Shown here one piece after another: positions 37,131 to 45,623 of a stretch of 64,000 bases of DNA; the first letter of the stretch is position 1; every line of letters begins with the position of its first letter. Made by a program: the position numbers and the translations under genes. Origin of the DNA: Umezawaea tangerina (lineage in GTDB: Bacteria > Actinomycetota > Actinomycetes > Mycobacteriales > Pseudonocardiaceae); the NCBI RefSeq assembly GCF_003002815.1, contig NZ_PVTF01000005.1:1-64000 (forward strand), written 5' to 3'. The notes beneath the pieces are model-generated. The model saw nothing but the letters and a program-made list of their open reading frames with translations. It did no database searches and was not told the origin of the DNA.

Positions 37131-38491
37131 CCGGTCTGCTCACGGGCGTCGGCGGCCGGTCGCCGAGGGATCATCGGCATCCGGTTCGGGTGCACGGTCC
37201 CGGTCGCCACCTCGCGGATCCGTTGCCCGGCAACGGGTTCGAGCCGCCAGTGGGAGCAGATCACGGCGAGGGTCGTGGTGAGGCCCACCAGTGCCATCTT
37301 CTTCCCGATGCACACGTGCGCGCCCGCGCCGAAGGGGAGGTAGCAGCCCTTGGTGGCCGCGCCGTGGCCCGTGGGCGACCACCGGTCGGGGTCGAACCGC
37401 CGTGGTTGCGGGAACCAACGCGGGTCGTGGTGGAGCAGGTGCGGGCTGTAGACGATCTCGGCCCCGGCGGGGAGCTCGACCTCGCCCAGGCGCACCGGTT
37501 TCAGCGTCCGGCGCATGATGAACGGGACGGGGTAGCGCCGCAGGGTCTCGCTGACCACGTTGTTCAGGTAGGTCAGGGAGGACACGTCGGCGGCGGCGGG
37601 CGCGCGCCCCGCCAGGACGGTCGCCAGCTCCTCGCGCACCCGGCGGGCGATGTCCGGGTTCCGGAAGATCTCGTACAGCGCCCAGCTCAGCACCGCGGCG
37701 GTGGACTCGCTCCCGGCCACCAGCATCGTCATGACGTGGTCCCGGACCTGCCGACCGGACAGCCCGTGCCCGTGGTCGTCCTGCGCCGCGAGGAGCGACC
37801 CCAGGAGGTCGCCGTGCGCGTCCTCGCCGCGCGCACGCCGCGCGGAGATGATGGTGCCGACGACGCCGTCCAGGCTCCGCATGGCCTTCTTGAAGCGGAA
37901 GTTCCCGACCGTCGGCATCCGCTCCAGTCCGCTGGGCAGGATCGTGCGGAAGAGGACGCTCTTGAACAGCGCGGGCATGTGGAGCCGGAGACTTTCCAGG
38001 TTCGCCGCGGTGAGGTCGGTGGAGAAGAGGCTCTGCGCGGTGTTGGTCAGCGCCAGGTCCTTCATCTGCTCGTCCACCGCGAGCACCTCGTCCGCCGTCC
38101 AGGACTCGACGAGCGCCGTCGTGGAGTCGCGGACGTGGTCGACGTGGGACGCGACCTGCTCGTTGGTGAACGCCGACCTCAGGGACCTGCGCTGCTGCTG
38201 GTGGGCGGTGCCGTAGGACGTGAGCAGGGAGTCCCCGAACCACGCGCTCGCCTTGGTCATCAGCCTGCCGCGGTCGTAGTCCCGGTCGCCGGGCACCAGC
38301 AGCTGGTGGGCCACGGCGGGGTCGGTGACGACGTAGGCGGGGATCGGCCCGAGCCGGACCTCGACGACCTGGCCGACCGACGGCAACGAGGACAGGAACT
38401 CCAGGCGCCTGGCGATGAGCGCGGGCGCGTGGCCCACGACGGGCCACCGGCCCGGCGCACCCGCTGCTCCGACCGGACTCGGGCTTCTCAT
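37127..38491 (-). CDS. Cytochrome P450, terpenoid-oxidase type, first gene of the diterpenoid operon
   Basis: 454 aa from the ATG at 38491, with GGGGG upstream; in-frame codons further upstream encode an unlikely proline/glycine tail. I-helix AGSESTAAVLSW, K-helix ETLRRYP, PRRFDPDRW, and heme loop PFGAGAHVCIGKKMA with Cys394. The N-terminus GRWPVVGHAPALIARRLEFLSSLPSVGQVVEV is typical of the family. It heads the operon P450-terpene synthase-P450-cyclase. The promoter region is shared with the AraC gene. Confidence 0.92.
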   Translation of the reverse strand: MRSPSPVGAAGAPGRWPVVGHAPALIARRLEFLSSLPSVGQVVEVRLGPIPAYVVTDPAVAHQLLVPGDRDYDRGRLMTKASAWFGDSLLTSYGTAHQQQRRSLRSAFTNEQVASHVDHVRDSTTALVESWTADEVLAVDEQMKDLALTNTAQSLFSTDLTAANLESLRLHMPALFKSVLFRTILPSGLERMPTVGNFRFKKAMRSLDGVVGTIISARRARGEDAHGDLLGSLLAAQDDHGHGLSGRQVRDHVMTMLVAGSESTAAVLSWALYEIFRNPDIARRVREELATVLAGRAPAAADVSSLTYLNNVVSETLRRYPVPFIMRRTLKPVRLGEVELPAGAEIVYSPHLLHHDPRWFPQPRRFDPDRWSPTGHGAATKGCYLPFGAGAHVCIGKKMALVGLTTTLAVICSHWRLEPVAGQRIREVATGTVHPNRMPMIPRRPAADAREQTG

Positions 38492-38536
38492 CGGCGGACC
38501 CCCAGGTTGTGCGCGACCGCGTCGCGCGCCGGTTGT

Positions 38537-38546
38537 CGAATATTCG
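38537..38546. promoter_or_regulatory. Palindrome CGAATATTCG in the diterpenoid promoter region
   Basis: A perfect 10-base AT-rich palindrome 46 bases upstream of the first P450 start, in the 233-base spacer shared with the AraC gene. It may overlap the minus-strand promoter. Confidence 0.4.
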
Positions 38547-38660
38547 CCACCATCGGGCACGCCGGGATCGCGTATGCCCGGTGGAGCGGTTTCCTATCGT
38601 CGGGCGGTGAACCGTGGTGGTGCCTCCCGTCGAGGCTAGGGAGGCAGGCGCGGCACGCGG

Positions 38661-38695
38661 TTGAACCACAGCGACATCCGGATTGAACATCGGCG
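38661..38695. promoter_or_regulatory. AraC-type direct repeat TTGAACNNCRGCG
   Basis: TTGAACCACAGCG (38661-38673) and TTGAACATCGGCG (38683-38695) are direct repeats 22 bases apart, that is two helical turns. This is the geometry of AraC-family half-sites. They lie between the AraC gene and the divergent diterpenoid operon. Confidence 0.6.
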
Positions 38696-38724
38696 CCACA
38701 ATCCCGCGAGGTGGACGAGCAGCG

Positions 38725-39702
38725 ATGGACAGCACTGGATCACGGGCGGAAGGGACGTTCTCGGTGGACTCCACCGTCCGCGGGGCGTCCGCCCGCGGCT
38801 TCGCCGCCTTCCGCCGCGAGTGGGAGTCGCAGCTCGGCGGGGGCTTCCGGATGCCCGCCTTCAGCCCCGCCACGACCGGTGACTTCCGGGTCAGGAGCTG
38901 CGGCACCAGGATGCGGGACGTGGCGATCATCAACCTCCACGGCGTGTCGGCCGTGGAGGCCGCGGGATCCTCGCACTGCGCCGAGGACCTGGTGCGGATG
39001 CACGTGGTGCGACGCGGGACGTTGCGGGTCGGCGAGGTGCGCGAGCACGCCGACGGCACCGTGTCGGCGGGCCGGTTCCTCATCCGCTTCTTCAAGCGCG
39101 CGCCGCGCTACGAGCTCGTGCGGCACACCACGGTCAAGTTCCTCTTCCTGCCCGCCTCGACGCTTACCCCGCTGCTCGGGAACCGGATGATCAGCGGGTC
39201 GACCGACTCGGCCGAGATGCGCCTGCTGCTGGCCCACACGAACCTGGTCCACGAGAACGCCTCCGACCTCGGCCCGGCCGGCGTGCAGGCCGCCCGCGAC
39301 GCCCTGGTCGAACTGGTCAAGGCGGTGGCCCTGCGCCAGTTCGACGACGTCGAACCGCTGCTCGCACCCGCGCTCGCCCTGGCCGCGAAGGAGCTCGCGG
39401 ACACCCACCTCACCGAACCCGGCCTGTCCACCGCGATGCTGGCCCGCGAGCTCAACGTCTCGATGCGCACCCTGCAACGGGCTTTCGCCGCGACCGGCGA
39501 ACCCGTCACCACCTACATCCGCCGCAGACGCCTGGAACAAGCCCGGCTCGCCCTCACCTCCCCCACCGGCCCACCCGACATCTCCGACCTCGCCGCCCGC
39601 TGGCAGTTCGCCGACAGCAGCCACTTCATCCGCACCTTCAAGAAGCACTACGGCCAAACCCCCACCGAGTACACCCGCTCGACCAGAACGGCCGACCGCT
39701 GA
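38725..39702 (+). CDS. AraC-family transcriptional regulator
   Basis: 325 aa from the ATG at 38725. The N-terminal ~200 residues match the AraC-binding-like/NitR-type sensor domain (MRDVAIINLHGVSAVEA...). The C-terminal ~100 residues are the double helix-turn-helix with LSTAMLARELNVSMRTLQRAFAATGEPVTTYIRRRRLEQAR and the ISDLAARWQFADSSHFIRTFKKHYGQTPTEYTRS signature. It is divergent from the diterpenoid operon and convergent, 6 bases apart, with dpgD. It is the natural candidate to control the diterpenoid genes. Confidence 0.93.
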   Translation: MDSTGSRAEGTFSVDSTVRGASARGFAAFRREWESQLGGGFRMPAFSPATTGDFRVRSCGTRMRDVAIINLHGVSAVEAAGSSHCAEDLVRMHVVRRGTLRVGEVREHADGTVSAGRFLIRFFKRAPRYELVRHTTVKFLFLPASTLTPLLGNRMISGSTDSAEMRLLLAHTNLVHENASDLGPAGVQAARDALVELVKAVALRQFDDVEPLLAPALALAAKELADTHLTEPGLSTAMLARELNVSMRTLQRAFAATGEPVTTYIRRRRLEQARLALTSPTGPPDISDLAARWQFADSSHFIRTFKKHYGQTPTEYTRSTRTADR

Positions 39703-39708
39703 CCGCCG

Positions 39709-40503
39709 TCAGCGGCCCTGCCAGCGCGGCTGCCTGCCTTCGGCGAAAGCGCGGGGGCCTTCGGCGGCGTCCGCGCTGCGCGTGCGCCGTTCCTCCCACA
39801 CGTACCGGGTCGCGAAGGCCTGAGGTAGGGGCAGGGTGGCGGAGGTGGCGGCGGCTTCCTTGGCGGCGCGGACGGCCAGTGGGGCGCAGCGGAGGATGTC
39901 GGTCACCCAGCCGTCCACTGTGGAGTCGAGCTCGTCGGCGGGGACGACCTCGTTGACCAGGCCCAGGTGCCAGGCGCGGTCGGCGGTGAGGTCGCGGCCG
40001 GTGATGAGGTGGCCCAGGGCGGTGCGGAACGGGAGTTGGCGGGTGAGGCGGAAGACGCCGCCCGCGCCGGCGACCAGGCCCAGCCTGGCTTCCGGCAGGC
40101 CGAAGCGGGAGCCTTCGGCGGCGATGATGACGTCGCACGCCAGGGCGAGCTCGAAGCCGCCGCCGAGCGCGTAGCCGTTCACCTTCGCCACAACGGGTTT
40201 GGCCAGGGCGAAGCGTTCGGTCAGGCGTGGCCAGCCGGGTTGTCCCCGGCTGCCGAACGTGGCCGGGGCCGCGGTGCCGTTCGCGTTGCGCTCGGCCAGC
40301 TCCTTGAGGTCCTGGCCGACGGAGAACGCGCGGTCGCCCGCGCCGCTGAGCACCGCGACCCAGAGGTCGTCGTCGCGCTCGAACTCGTCCCAGGCCGTCG
40401 CCAGCTCCTCGTGCATCCGCAGGTTCATCGCGTTCAGCACGGCCGGGCGGTTCAGGGTCACGTGGGCGACCCGTCCACGCCGCTGGAAGTCCACAGTGGA
40501 CAT
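39709..40503 (-). CDS. dpgD: DpgD-like enoyl-CoA hydratase/isomerase
   Basis: 264 aa from the ATG at 40503. A crotonase fold: oxyanion-hole [14 protein letters not shown] and [25 protein letters not shown], then [20 protein letters not shown]. In glycopeptide producers DpgD, with DpgB, assists DpgA in forming 3,5-dihydroxyphenylacetyl-CoA from the tetraketide. Assignment as DpgD rather than an unrelated crotonase rests on its place as last gene of the dpgA-B-C operon. Confidence 0.88.
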   Translation of the reverse strand: MSTVDFQRRGRVAHVTLNRPAVLNAMNLRMHEELATAWDEFERDDDLWVAVLSGAGDRAFSVGQDLKELAERNANGTAAPATFGSRGQPGWPRLTERFALAKPVVAKVNGYALGGGFELALACDVIIAAEGSRFGLPEARLGLVAGAGGVFRLTRQLPFRTALGHLITGRDLTADRAWHLGLVNEVVPADELDSTVDGWVTDILRCAPLAVRAAKEAAATSATLPLPQAFATRYVWEERRTRSADAAEGPRAFAEGRQPRWQGR

Positions 40504-40522
40504 GCACCCTCTTCTCGACAGC

Positions 40523-41947
40523 TCAGAACTGCGACGGGACGGCGGCGAACCGCACGGTCGACCACTGCCACTGGGTGAACTCGTGCCAGCTCTGCCCGAA
40601 GCCGTGCCTGCTGCCGTTGCCGGAGGCACCCCGCCCGCCGAACGGCACGAAGGCGTTGTCGTCGACGGTGTGGCCGTTGACGTGCACGATGCCGGTGGCG
40701 AGTCGTCGGGCCAGCGCGAGCCCGCGTTCGGCCGAGCCGGTCTGCACCGCGGCGACCAGCCCGTAGGAGGTGCGGTTGGCCAGGGTGACGGCTTCGTCCT
40801 CGTCCTCGGCCACGATCACCGGTGCGACCGGTCCGAAGATCTCCTCGGTGAACGCGGGCATGTCGGCGGTGACGTCGGCGAGCACCGTCGGGCGGTAGTA
40901 CAGGCCGTGGTGGGTGCCTCCGGTGAGCAGCCGCGCACCGGCCGCCGCGGTGTCCCGGACGATCCGGTCCACCCGTGCCAGCTGCGCCCGGTCGATCAGG
41001 GGGCCGAGGGCCACGTCCTCGCGCCACGGGTCGCCGGTCGTCAGCGCCCGCGCCCGTGCGGTGAGGCGGGCCAGGTACTCCTCCGCCACGTCGCGCAGGA
41101 CGATGTGGCGCCCGGCCGCCATGCAGATCTGCCCCTGGTGGAAGAACGAACCGGTCGCGCCCGCCGAGCTCGCCAGGTCGAGGTCCGCGTCGTCGAGCAC
41201 GATGATGGCGTTGTTGCCGCCCAGCTCCAGCGACACGCGCTTGAGGGCGCGCCCGGTGACCGCGCCGATCTCCACGCCGACGTCGGTCGAACCGGTGAAC
41301 GCGATCATGGCGATGTCCGGGTGGCCGGTGAGCGCGCGACCCACCCGCGCGTCCCCGGCGACGACGTTGAGCACCCCGGCCGGGAGTCCGGCGTGCTCGA
41401 AGAGCGCGGCGAGCACCCGGCCGCCCGCGACGTGGGTGTGCGGGTCGGGTTTGAGCACGACGGCGTTGCCCAGGGCGATCGCGGGAGCGACGGCGCGCAT
41501 GCCCAGCAGCAGCGGGACGTTCCACGGGCTGATCACGCCGACCACCCCGAGCGGCAGCCTGCGCCCGATGCTGTGCCTGCCGTCGGGGTCCGGCAGCAGC
41601 TCGCCGTGGGGCTGGGCGGGCAGCGCCGCGGCGCTCCAGAGCTCGTCGAGCACGGAGGCGACCTCGTGCCGCGCCTTGGCGCGCACGGATCCGCTCTCGC
41701 GGACCAGCCATTCGACCACCTCGTCGGTGTGCTCCTCCAGCACGCGGGCGGTCCGCCGCAGCACGGCGGCGCGCTCCATCGGGGACGTGGCGGCCCAACC
41801 CGGTTGTGCCGCAACGGCTTCGTCGACCGCCGCGTGCACGGCCGCGGTGTCGGAGAGCACCACGTGGTCGAGCACGTCGCCGGTGGCGGGCTCGACGACC
41901 TCCCTGGTACCCGGTCCGGGTGGGGTCGGGGCGAACAGGCGGTTCAT
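40523..41947 (-). CDS. Aromatic aldehyde dehydrogenase (benzaldehyde dehydrogenase-like)
   Basis: 474 aa, the ALDH superfamily. Catalytic Cys275 is in [13 protein letters not shown] and the general-base Glu in [49 protein letters not shown] and FTGSTDVG bind NAD(P). The sequence resembles benzaldehyde/vanillin dehydrogenases. Its ATG overlaps the stop of the ThDP decarboxylase gene, so the two enzymes are coupled. The expected reaction is 3,5-dihydroxybenzaldehyde to 3,5-dihydroxybenzoate, inferred from the operon. Confidence 0.92.
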   Translation of the reverse strand: MNRLFAPTPPGPGTREVVEPATGDVLDHVVLSDTAAVHAAVDEAVAAQPGWAATSPMERAAVLRRTARVLEEHTDEVVEWLVRESGSVRAKARHEVASVLDELWSAAALPAQPHGELLPDPDGRHSIGRRLPLGVVGVISPWNVPLLLGMRAVAPAIALGNAVVLKPDPHTHVAGGRVLAALFEHAGLPAGVLNVVAGDARVGRALTGHPDIAMIAFTGSTDVGVEIGAVTGRALKRVSLELGGNNAIIVLDDADLDLASSAGATGSFFHQGQICMAAGRHIVLRDVAEEYLARLTARARALTTGDPWREDVALGPLIDRAQLARVDRIVRDTAAAGARLLTGGTHHGLYYRPTVLADVTADMPAFTEEIFGPVAPVIVAEDEDEAVTLANRTSYGLVAAVQTGSAERGLALARRLATGIVHVNGHTVDDNAFVPFGGRGASGNGSRHGFGQSWHEFTQWQWSTVRFAAVPSQF

Positions 41948-43590
41948 CGGGTACCCCTCCGCGTGTGTCCGGTGATGGGGACGTCCACCAGCAGGGGCGC
42001 GTCCAGGTGGGCCGACCTCGCCACGGCGTCGACCACGTCGTCGGTGTGCCCGGCACGGATCGCGGCGACGCCGAAGAACCCGGCGGCCCTGGTGAAGTCC
42101 AGCTCACCGAGGTCCAGTCCCGCGTACTCCCCCACCCGTGTCGCGCGGCTGCCCCAGGAGTCCAGCGTCTCCTTGAGCGTGCGGTACTCGCCGTTGTTCA
42201 TCACCAGGAAGGTGACCGGCACCCGGTACCGCGCCGCGCTCCACAGCCCTTGCAGGCCGAACAGCGTGCACCCGTCGCCCAGCACCGCCACCACGGGCCG
42301 GTGCGGGGCGCCCATGCGCGCGCCGACGGCCGCGCCGATCCCGGACCCGAGGCCGCCGCCGACCGTGTGCACGTAGGAACGCGGCCGGGTCTGGCGAAGC
42401 ACGCGGCGCAGCTGGGCTCCGGTGGTGATGGCCTCCTCGACGAGCACCGCGTCCGGCGGGAGGCCGGTGGCGATGGCGTGCGCCACGGCCAGCGGGTCCA
42501 GCGGAGCCGGGCCGCGGGCCGCTCGGGCGGCTCGGTCCAGCTCGGTCCACCGCGCTTCGTGCCTCCTAGCGATCACGTCGAGGCGGGCGGCGGCATCCGG
42601 AACGCGACCGTGGAGCAGCCGCGCCAGCCGGTCGAGGCTCGGCTTGACGCCACCGGTGAGACCGAGGTCGACGGGGAAGGTCCGGCCCGGCTCCGCGGGG
42701 TCGGAGTCCAGCTGCAGCACGCGCGTGCCGTCGGGGATGGCGCCGCCGGGTGTGTAGTGGTGCGGTGTGAACGCGTGGCAGCCGACGACGAACACCACGT
42801 CGTGGCCCGCGAGGGCCTCGCGGACGCGCGCGTTGACCGGGTCGAGCACCCCGGCGTGCAGCGGGTGGGTGGTGGGGAAGCAGACGCCGTCGTTCATCGG
42901 CTGGTGGAACGTCGTGGCGCCCAGCGCCTCGGCGACGGCGACCAGCTCGGCGACCGCGTCGTCGCGCCCCACTCCGTCACCCGCGACGATGGCGGGGTTG
43001 TGCGCCCCGGCGAGCAGGGCCGCCGCTTCGGCCAGTCCGCCCGCCGGTGCCGGTGGCGCGATCACCGACCGGGCGGGCAGGTCGACGTCGGTGGTCTCGG
43101 CCAGCAGGTCCATCGGCAGCGAGAGGAAGACCGGGCCCGCGGGTGGTCGCACGGCGAGGCGGAACGCCCGGCGGAGCAGCACCGGCAGGTCGTGCGCGTG
43201 CTGGACGTCGAAGGCCTGTTTCACCACCGGTCCCGCGATGCCGACCAGGTCGCCGGCCAGCATCGGGTCCTCGACGAGGTGCCTGCGGTCCTGCTGCCCG
43301 GCCGTCACGACCAGCGGTGTGCGGGACCGCCCCGCGTTGAGCAGTCCGACGAGCCCGTTGGCCAGGCCCGCCGCCACGTGCAGGTTGACGAAGGCGGGGC
43401 GGCCGGTCATCCGCGCGTAGCCGTCGGCCATCGCGACGACCGAGCCCTCCTGCACGCCCAGGACGTAGTCGATGTCGGGCGCGTCGACCAGCGCGTCGAG
43501 CAGCGGCAGCTCGGTGGTGCCGGGGTTGCCGAAGACCTTGTCGACGCCTTCGTCGCGCAGCACGGCCAGGAGCGCGTCGACCGGTTTCAC
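41944..43590 (-). CDS. ThDP-dependent decarboxylase (benzoylformate decarboxylase-like)
   Basis: 548 aa from a GTG at 43590 that overlaps the DpgC stop (GTGA). The N-terminal pyrimidine-binding domain has the ThDP-activating Glu in VLGVQEGSVVAMADGYAR. TAGQQDRRHL follows, as in benzoylformate decarboxylase. The C-terminal domain carries GDGCTLFGLQGLWSAARYRVPVTFLVMNN, the GDG...NN cofactor motif. Benzoylformate decarboxylases act on aryl glyoxylates, and DpgC makes exactly such a compound, so release of 3,5-dihydroxybenzaldehyde is strongly suggested. In glycopeptide clusters this position is taken by a transaminase. Confidence 0.9.
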   Translation of the reverse strand: MKPVDALLAVLRDEGVDKVFGNPGTTELPLLDALVDAPDIDYVLGVQEGSVVAMADGYARMTGRPAFVNLHVAAGLANGLVGLLNAGRSRTPLVVTAGQQDRRHLVEDPMLAGDLVGIAGPVVKQAFDVQHAHDLPVLLRRAFRLAVRPPAGPVFLSLPMDLLAETTDVDLPARSVIAPPAPAGGLAEAAALLAGAHNPAIVAGDGVGRDDAVAELVAVAEALGATTFHQPMNDGVCFPTTHPLHAGVLDPVNARVREALAGHDVVFVVGCHAFTPHHYTPGGAIPDGTRVLQLDSDPAEPGRTFPVDLGLTGGVKPSLDRLARLLHGRVPDAAARLDVIARRHEARWTELDRAARAARGPAPLDPLAVAHAIATGLPPDAVLVEEAITTGAQLRRVLRQTRPRSYVHTVGGGLGSGIGAAVGARMGAPHRPVVAVLGDGCTLFGLQGLWSAARYRVPVTFLVMNNGEYRTLKETLDSWGSRATRVGEYAGLDLGELDFTRAAGFFGVAAIRAGHTDDVVDAVARSAHLDAPLLVDVPITGHTRRGTR

Positions 43591-44918
43591 GAGGCGAACC
43601 GCCCCACCTTGGCGAGCACGTCCGGGCTGTAGAGCCGTTGTGCCTGGACCAGAGCGAACCGCGCCAGGTACGCGCGGAACACGTCGGGCGGCTCCTCGGC
43701 GAGGGTGAGCATCGCGCGGTTGGCCACGACCGCGGGGTTGTCGAGGTCGTGCGCGGCCCGGTCGAGCGCGTCGCCGACGTCGCCCGGCTCGACCACCTCG
43801 TCGCAGACCAGTCGCGCGTCGGGCTCGCCCGCCCACAGCTTGCGGCCGCCGAGGATCACCTGCCGCGCGAGCCGTCCGCCTGCCAGCCTGCCCAGTCTCA
43901 GGTTGCCCGCGCCGGGCACGATGCCCTCCCGTGCGGCGGGCAGGCTGAAGTACGCGTCCGCGCCCGCGACCACCCGGTCGAACACGAGCAGCAGCTGCAT
44001 CCCCCCGCCGATCGCGAAGGTGTCCACGCCCGCCGCCCACGGCTTCTCCACCGCGTCGTGCGGCCACGTGGACGGGTCGTCCTCGACCGCGAGGCCGCGC
44101 AGCAGCTTGTGGATGAACCCCGTCTCCCGGCGGAGCAGGAAGTCGATGTAGGTGATCCGGCCGCAGTGCAGGTCCTTGAGGTTGATGCCCGCGCTGAACA
44201 CCCGCCTGCCCGCGTAGCGCGGGTGGTCCACCTCTCCCCCGCGCAGCGTGCCGACGTGCACGTCGTCGTCCAGCAGCGCCAGGTCCACCGCGGTCTCCAG
44301 GTCGTCGACGAGCCTGTCGTCCTCGGCGTTGAGGCAGTGTCCGTTGTGGATGGTCACGTGGGCGACGCCGTGCAGGCGGACGAGGTGCACCGAGCCCAGG
44401 TGCAGCTCGCCGACGCGGCGGAACTCGGGCAGCAGGGCCAGGGCGCGGGGTGTCGGCCCGCGCATCGACTCCAGCACGTGCGCCCCGACGTCGGGCAGGC
44501 GCAGCAGCTCGCTGAAGAAGATCGCCTGGTCGATCTCCCGCCCCTCCTTGTCCGCCTGCGCGTGGCGGAGCTCGGCCGCCATCTGGTCGGGGTCGGGCAG
44601 CAGGCCGGGTACGCGCCGGGCCGCTCCCCGCGCGAGCTCGGGGAGCCGGGGGGACAGGGTCCGCCGCTCGGTCACCTCGTCGTACACGGTCGTGGCGTGT
44701 GCACGCAGGAACGACGACCGCAGGCGTCGTGCCGAGCGGTGCACGACGTCCGCGAGCCCGTGCTGCCGCGGTGAACGGTCCGGTTTGGACGGTAGCGCGG
44801 CCAGCAGGTCCTCGCCGTGGGCCAGGTGCGCGGCCAGCGCCGCGGCGTCGGGGTCGAACCTGCCCGTCACGGTGGGCAGCGCTCGCACCCACCGCTCGGT
44901 CGTGCCGCTCGCGGTCAC
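43587..44918 (-). CDS. dpgC: DpgC 3,5-dihydroxyphenylacetyl-CoA 1,2-dioxygenase
   Basis: 443 aa from a GTG at 44918 overlapping the DpgB stop (GTGA). A helical N-terminal domain (~1-200) is followed by a crotonase domain, the special architecture of DpgC. Conserved parts include RVFSAGINLKDLHCGRITYIDFLLRRE, KPWAAGVDTFAIGGGMQLLLVFDRVVAG and YFSLPAAREGIVPGAGNLRLGR. DpgC is a cofactor-free dioxygenase converting 3,5-dihydroxyphenylacetyl-CoA plus O2 to 3,5-dihydroxyphenylglyoxylate and CoA. Confidence 0.95.
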   Translation of the reverse strand: MTASGTTERWVRALPTVTGRFDPDAAALAAHLAHGEDLLAALPSKPDRSPRQHGLADVVHRSARRLRSSFLRAHATTVYDEVTERRTLSPRLPELARGAARRVPGLLPDPDQMAAELRHAQADKEGREIDQAIFFSELLRLPDVGAHVLESMRGPTPRALALLPEFRRVGELHLGSVHLVRLHGVAHVTIHNGHCLNAEDDRLVDDLETAVDLALLDDDVHVGTLRGGEVDHPRYAGRRVFSAGINLKDLHCGRITYIDFLLRRETGFIHKLLRGLAVEDDPSTWPHDAVEKPWAAGVDTFAIGGGMQLLLVFDRVVAGADAYFSLPAAREGIVPGAGNLRLGRLAGGRLARQVILGGRKLWAGEPDARLVCDEVVEPGDVGDALDRAAHDLDNPAVVANRAMLTLAEEPPDVFRAYLARFALVQAQRLYSPDVLAKVGRFAS

Positions 44919-45589
44919 GGCGTCACCCCGGCGGCGGTCCGCCGCAGGACGCGGTCGCAGGCGGCCAGGTGCGTGCCGAGCGCGTCCTCGAAGCTGATCC
45001 CCTGCGCCTCCAGCAGGAGCCTGCGCCGGATGGCGAGCTCGGTGCCCGCCACACCGCCCGCCAGCTCGACCTGCGCGGCCAGTGCGCCGTCCGGGTCGTC
45101 GGTGACCTCGTCGAGGAGGTTCAGCCGCGCGGCGTGCCTGCCGGTGATCTCCGCTCCGAACAGCACGAGCTGTCGCGCGGTGGCCACGCCGAGCTGGTTG
45201 GCCAGCCGGTACACCACCATGCCCGGCCACGGTTCGCCCGCCGCGAGCGGGAGCATGAGCCGCGAGCCGGGTGTGCCGATCCGGTAGTCGCACGCCAGCA
45301 GCACCTCGAGCGCGGGACCGGCGCACCGGCCGTCGACCACCGCGATGGTCGCCGACGCGACCCGTTCCAACCGGCGCAACGCCTGTTCCCACTTGCCGAC
45401 CACGTCGATCGCGAGGTCGGCGCGCCCGGAGGGCTCGTCCGCCCCGCCCAGCCGCAGCACCAGGACCGCGTCGGCCGCCTCGTCGCACAGCCGGTGCACC
45501 GCCTGGACCAGCGACGGCGTCACCGGTTGCGCGCTGTCGACCTCCAGGGCGCGCGCAGTCGAGCCGGACCACCCGTGTTCCACGGACAT
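44915..45589 (-). CDS. dpgB: DpgB-like enoyl-CoA hydratase
   Basis: 224 aa from the ATG at 45589, which has GGGGGA 5 bases before it; a GTG 30 bases upstream lacks a site. A short crotonase-fold protein: ATIAVVDGRCAGPALEVLLACDYRIGTPGSRLMLPLAAGEPWPGMVVYRLANQLG. This length and degenerate active site are usual for DpgB, which raises the output of DpgA. Starts 34 bases after dpgA. Confidence 0.9.
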   Translation of the reverse strand: MSVEHGWSGSTARALEVDSAQPVTPSLVQAVHRLCDEAADAVLVLRLGGADEPSGRADLAIDVVGKWEQALRRLERVASATIAVVDGRCAGPALEVLLACDYRIGTPGSRLMLPLAAGEPWPGMVVYRLANQLGVATARQLVLFGAEITGRHAARLNLLDEVTDDPDGALAAQVELAGGVAGTELAIRRRLLLEAQGISFEDALGTHLAACDRVLRRTAAGVTP

Positions 45590-45623
45590 GTCCCCCACCA
45601 CCTTCCGCTCAGTCGTCACCGGA

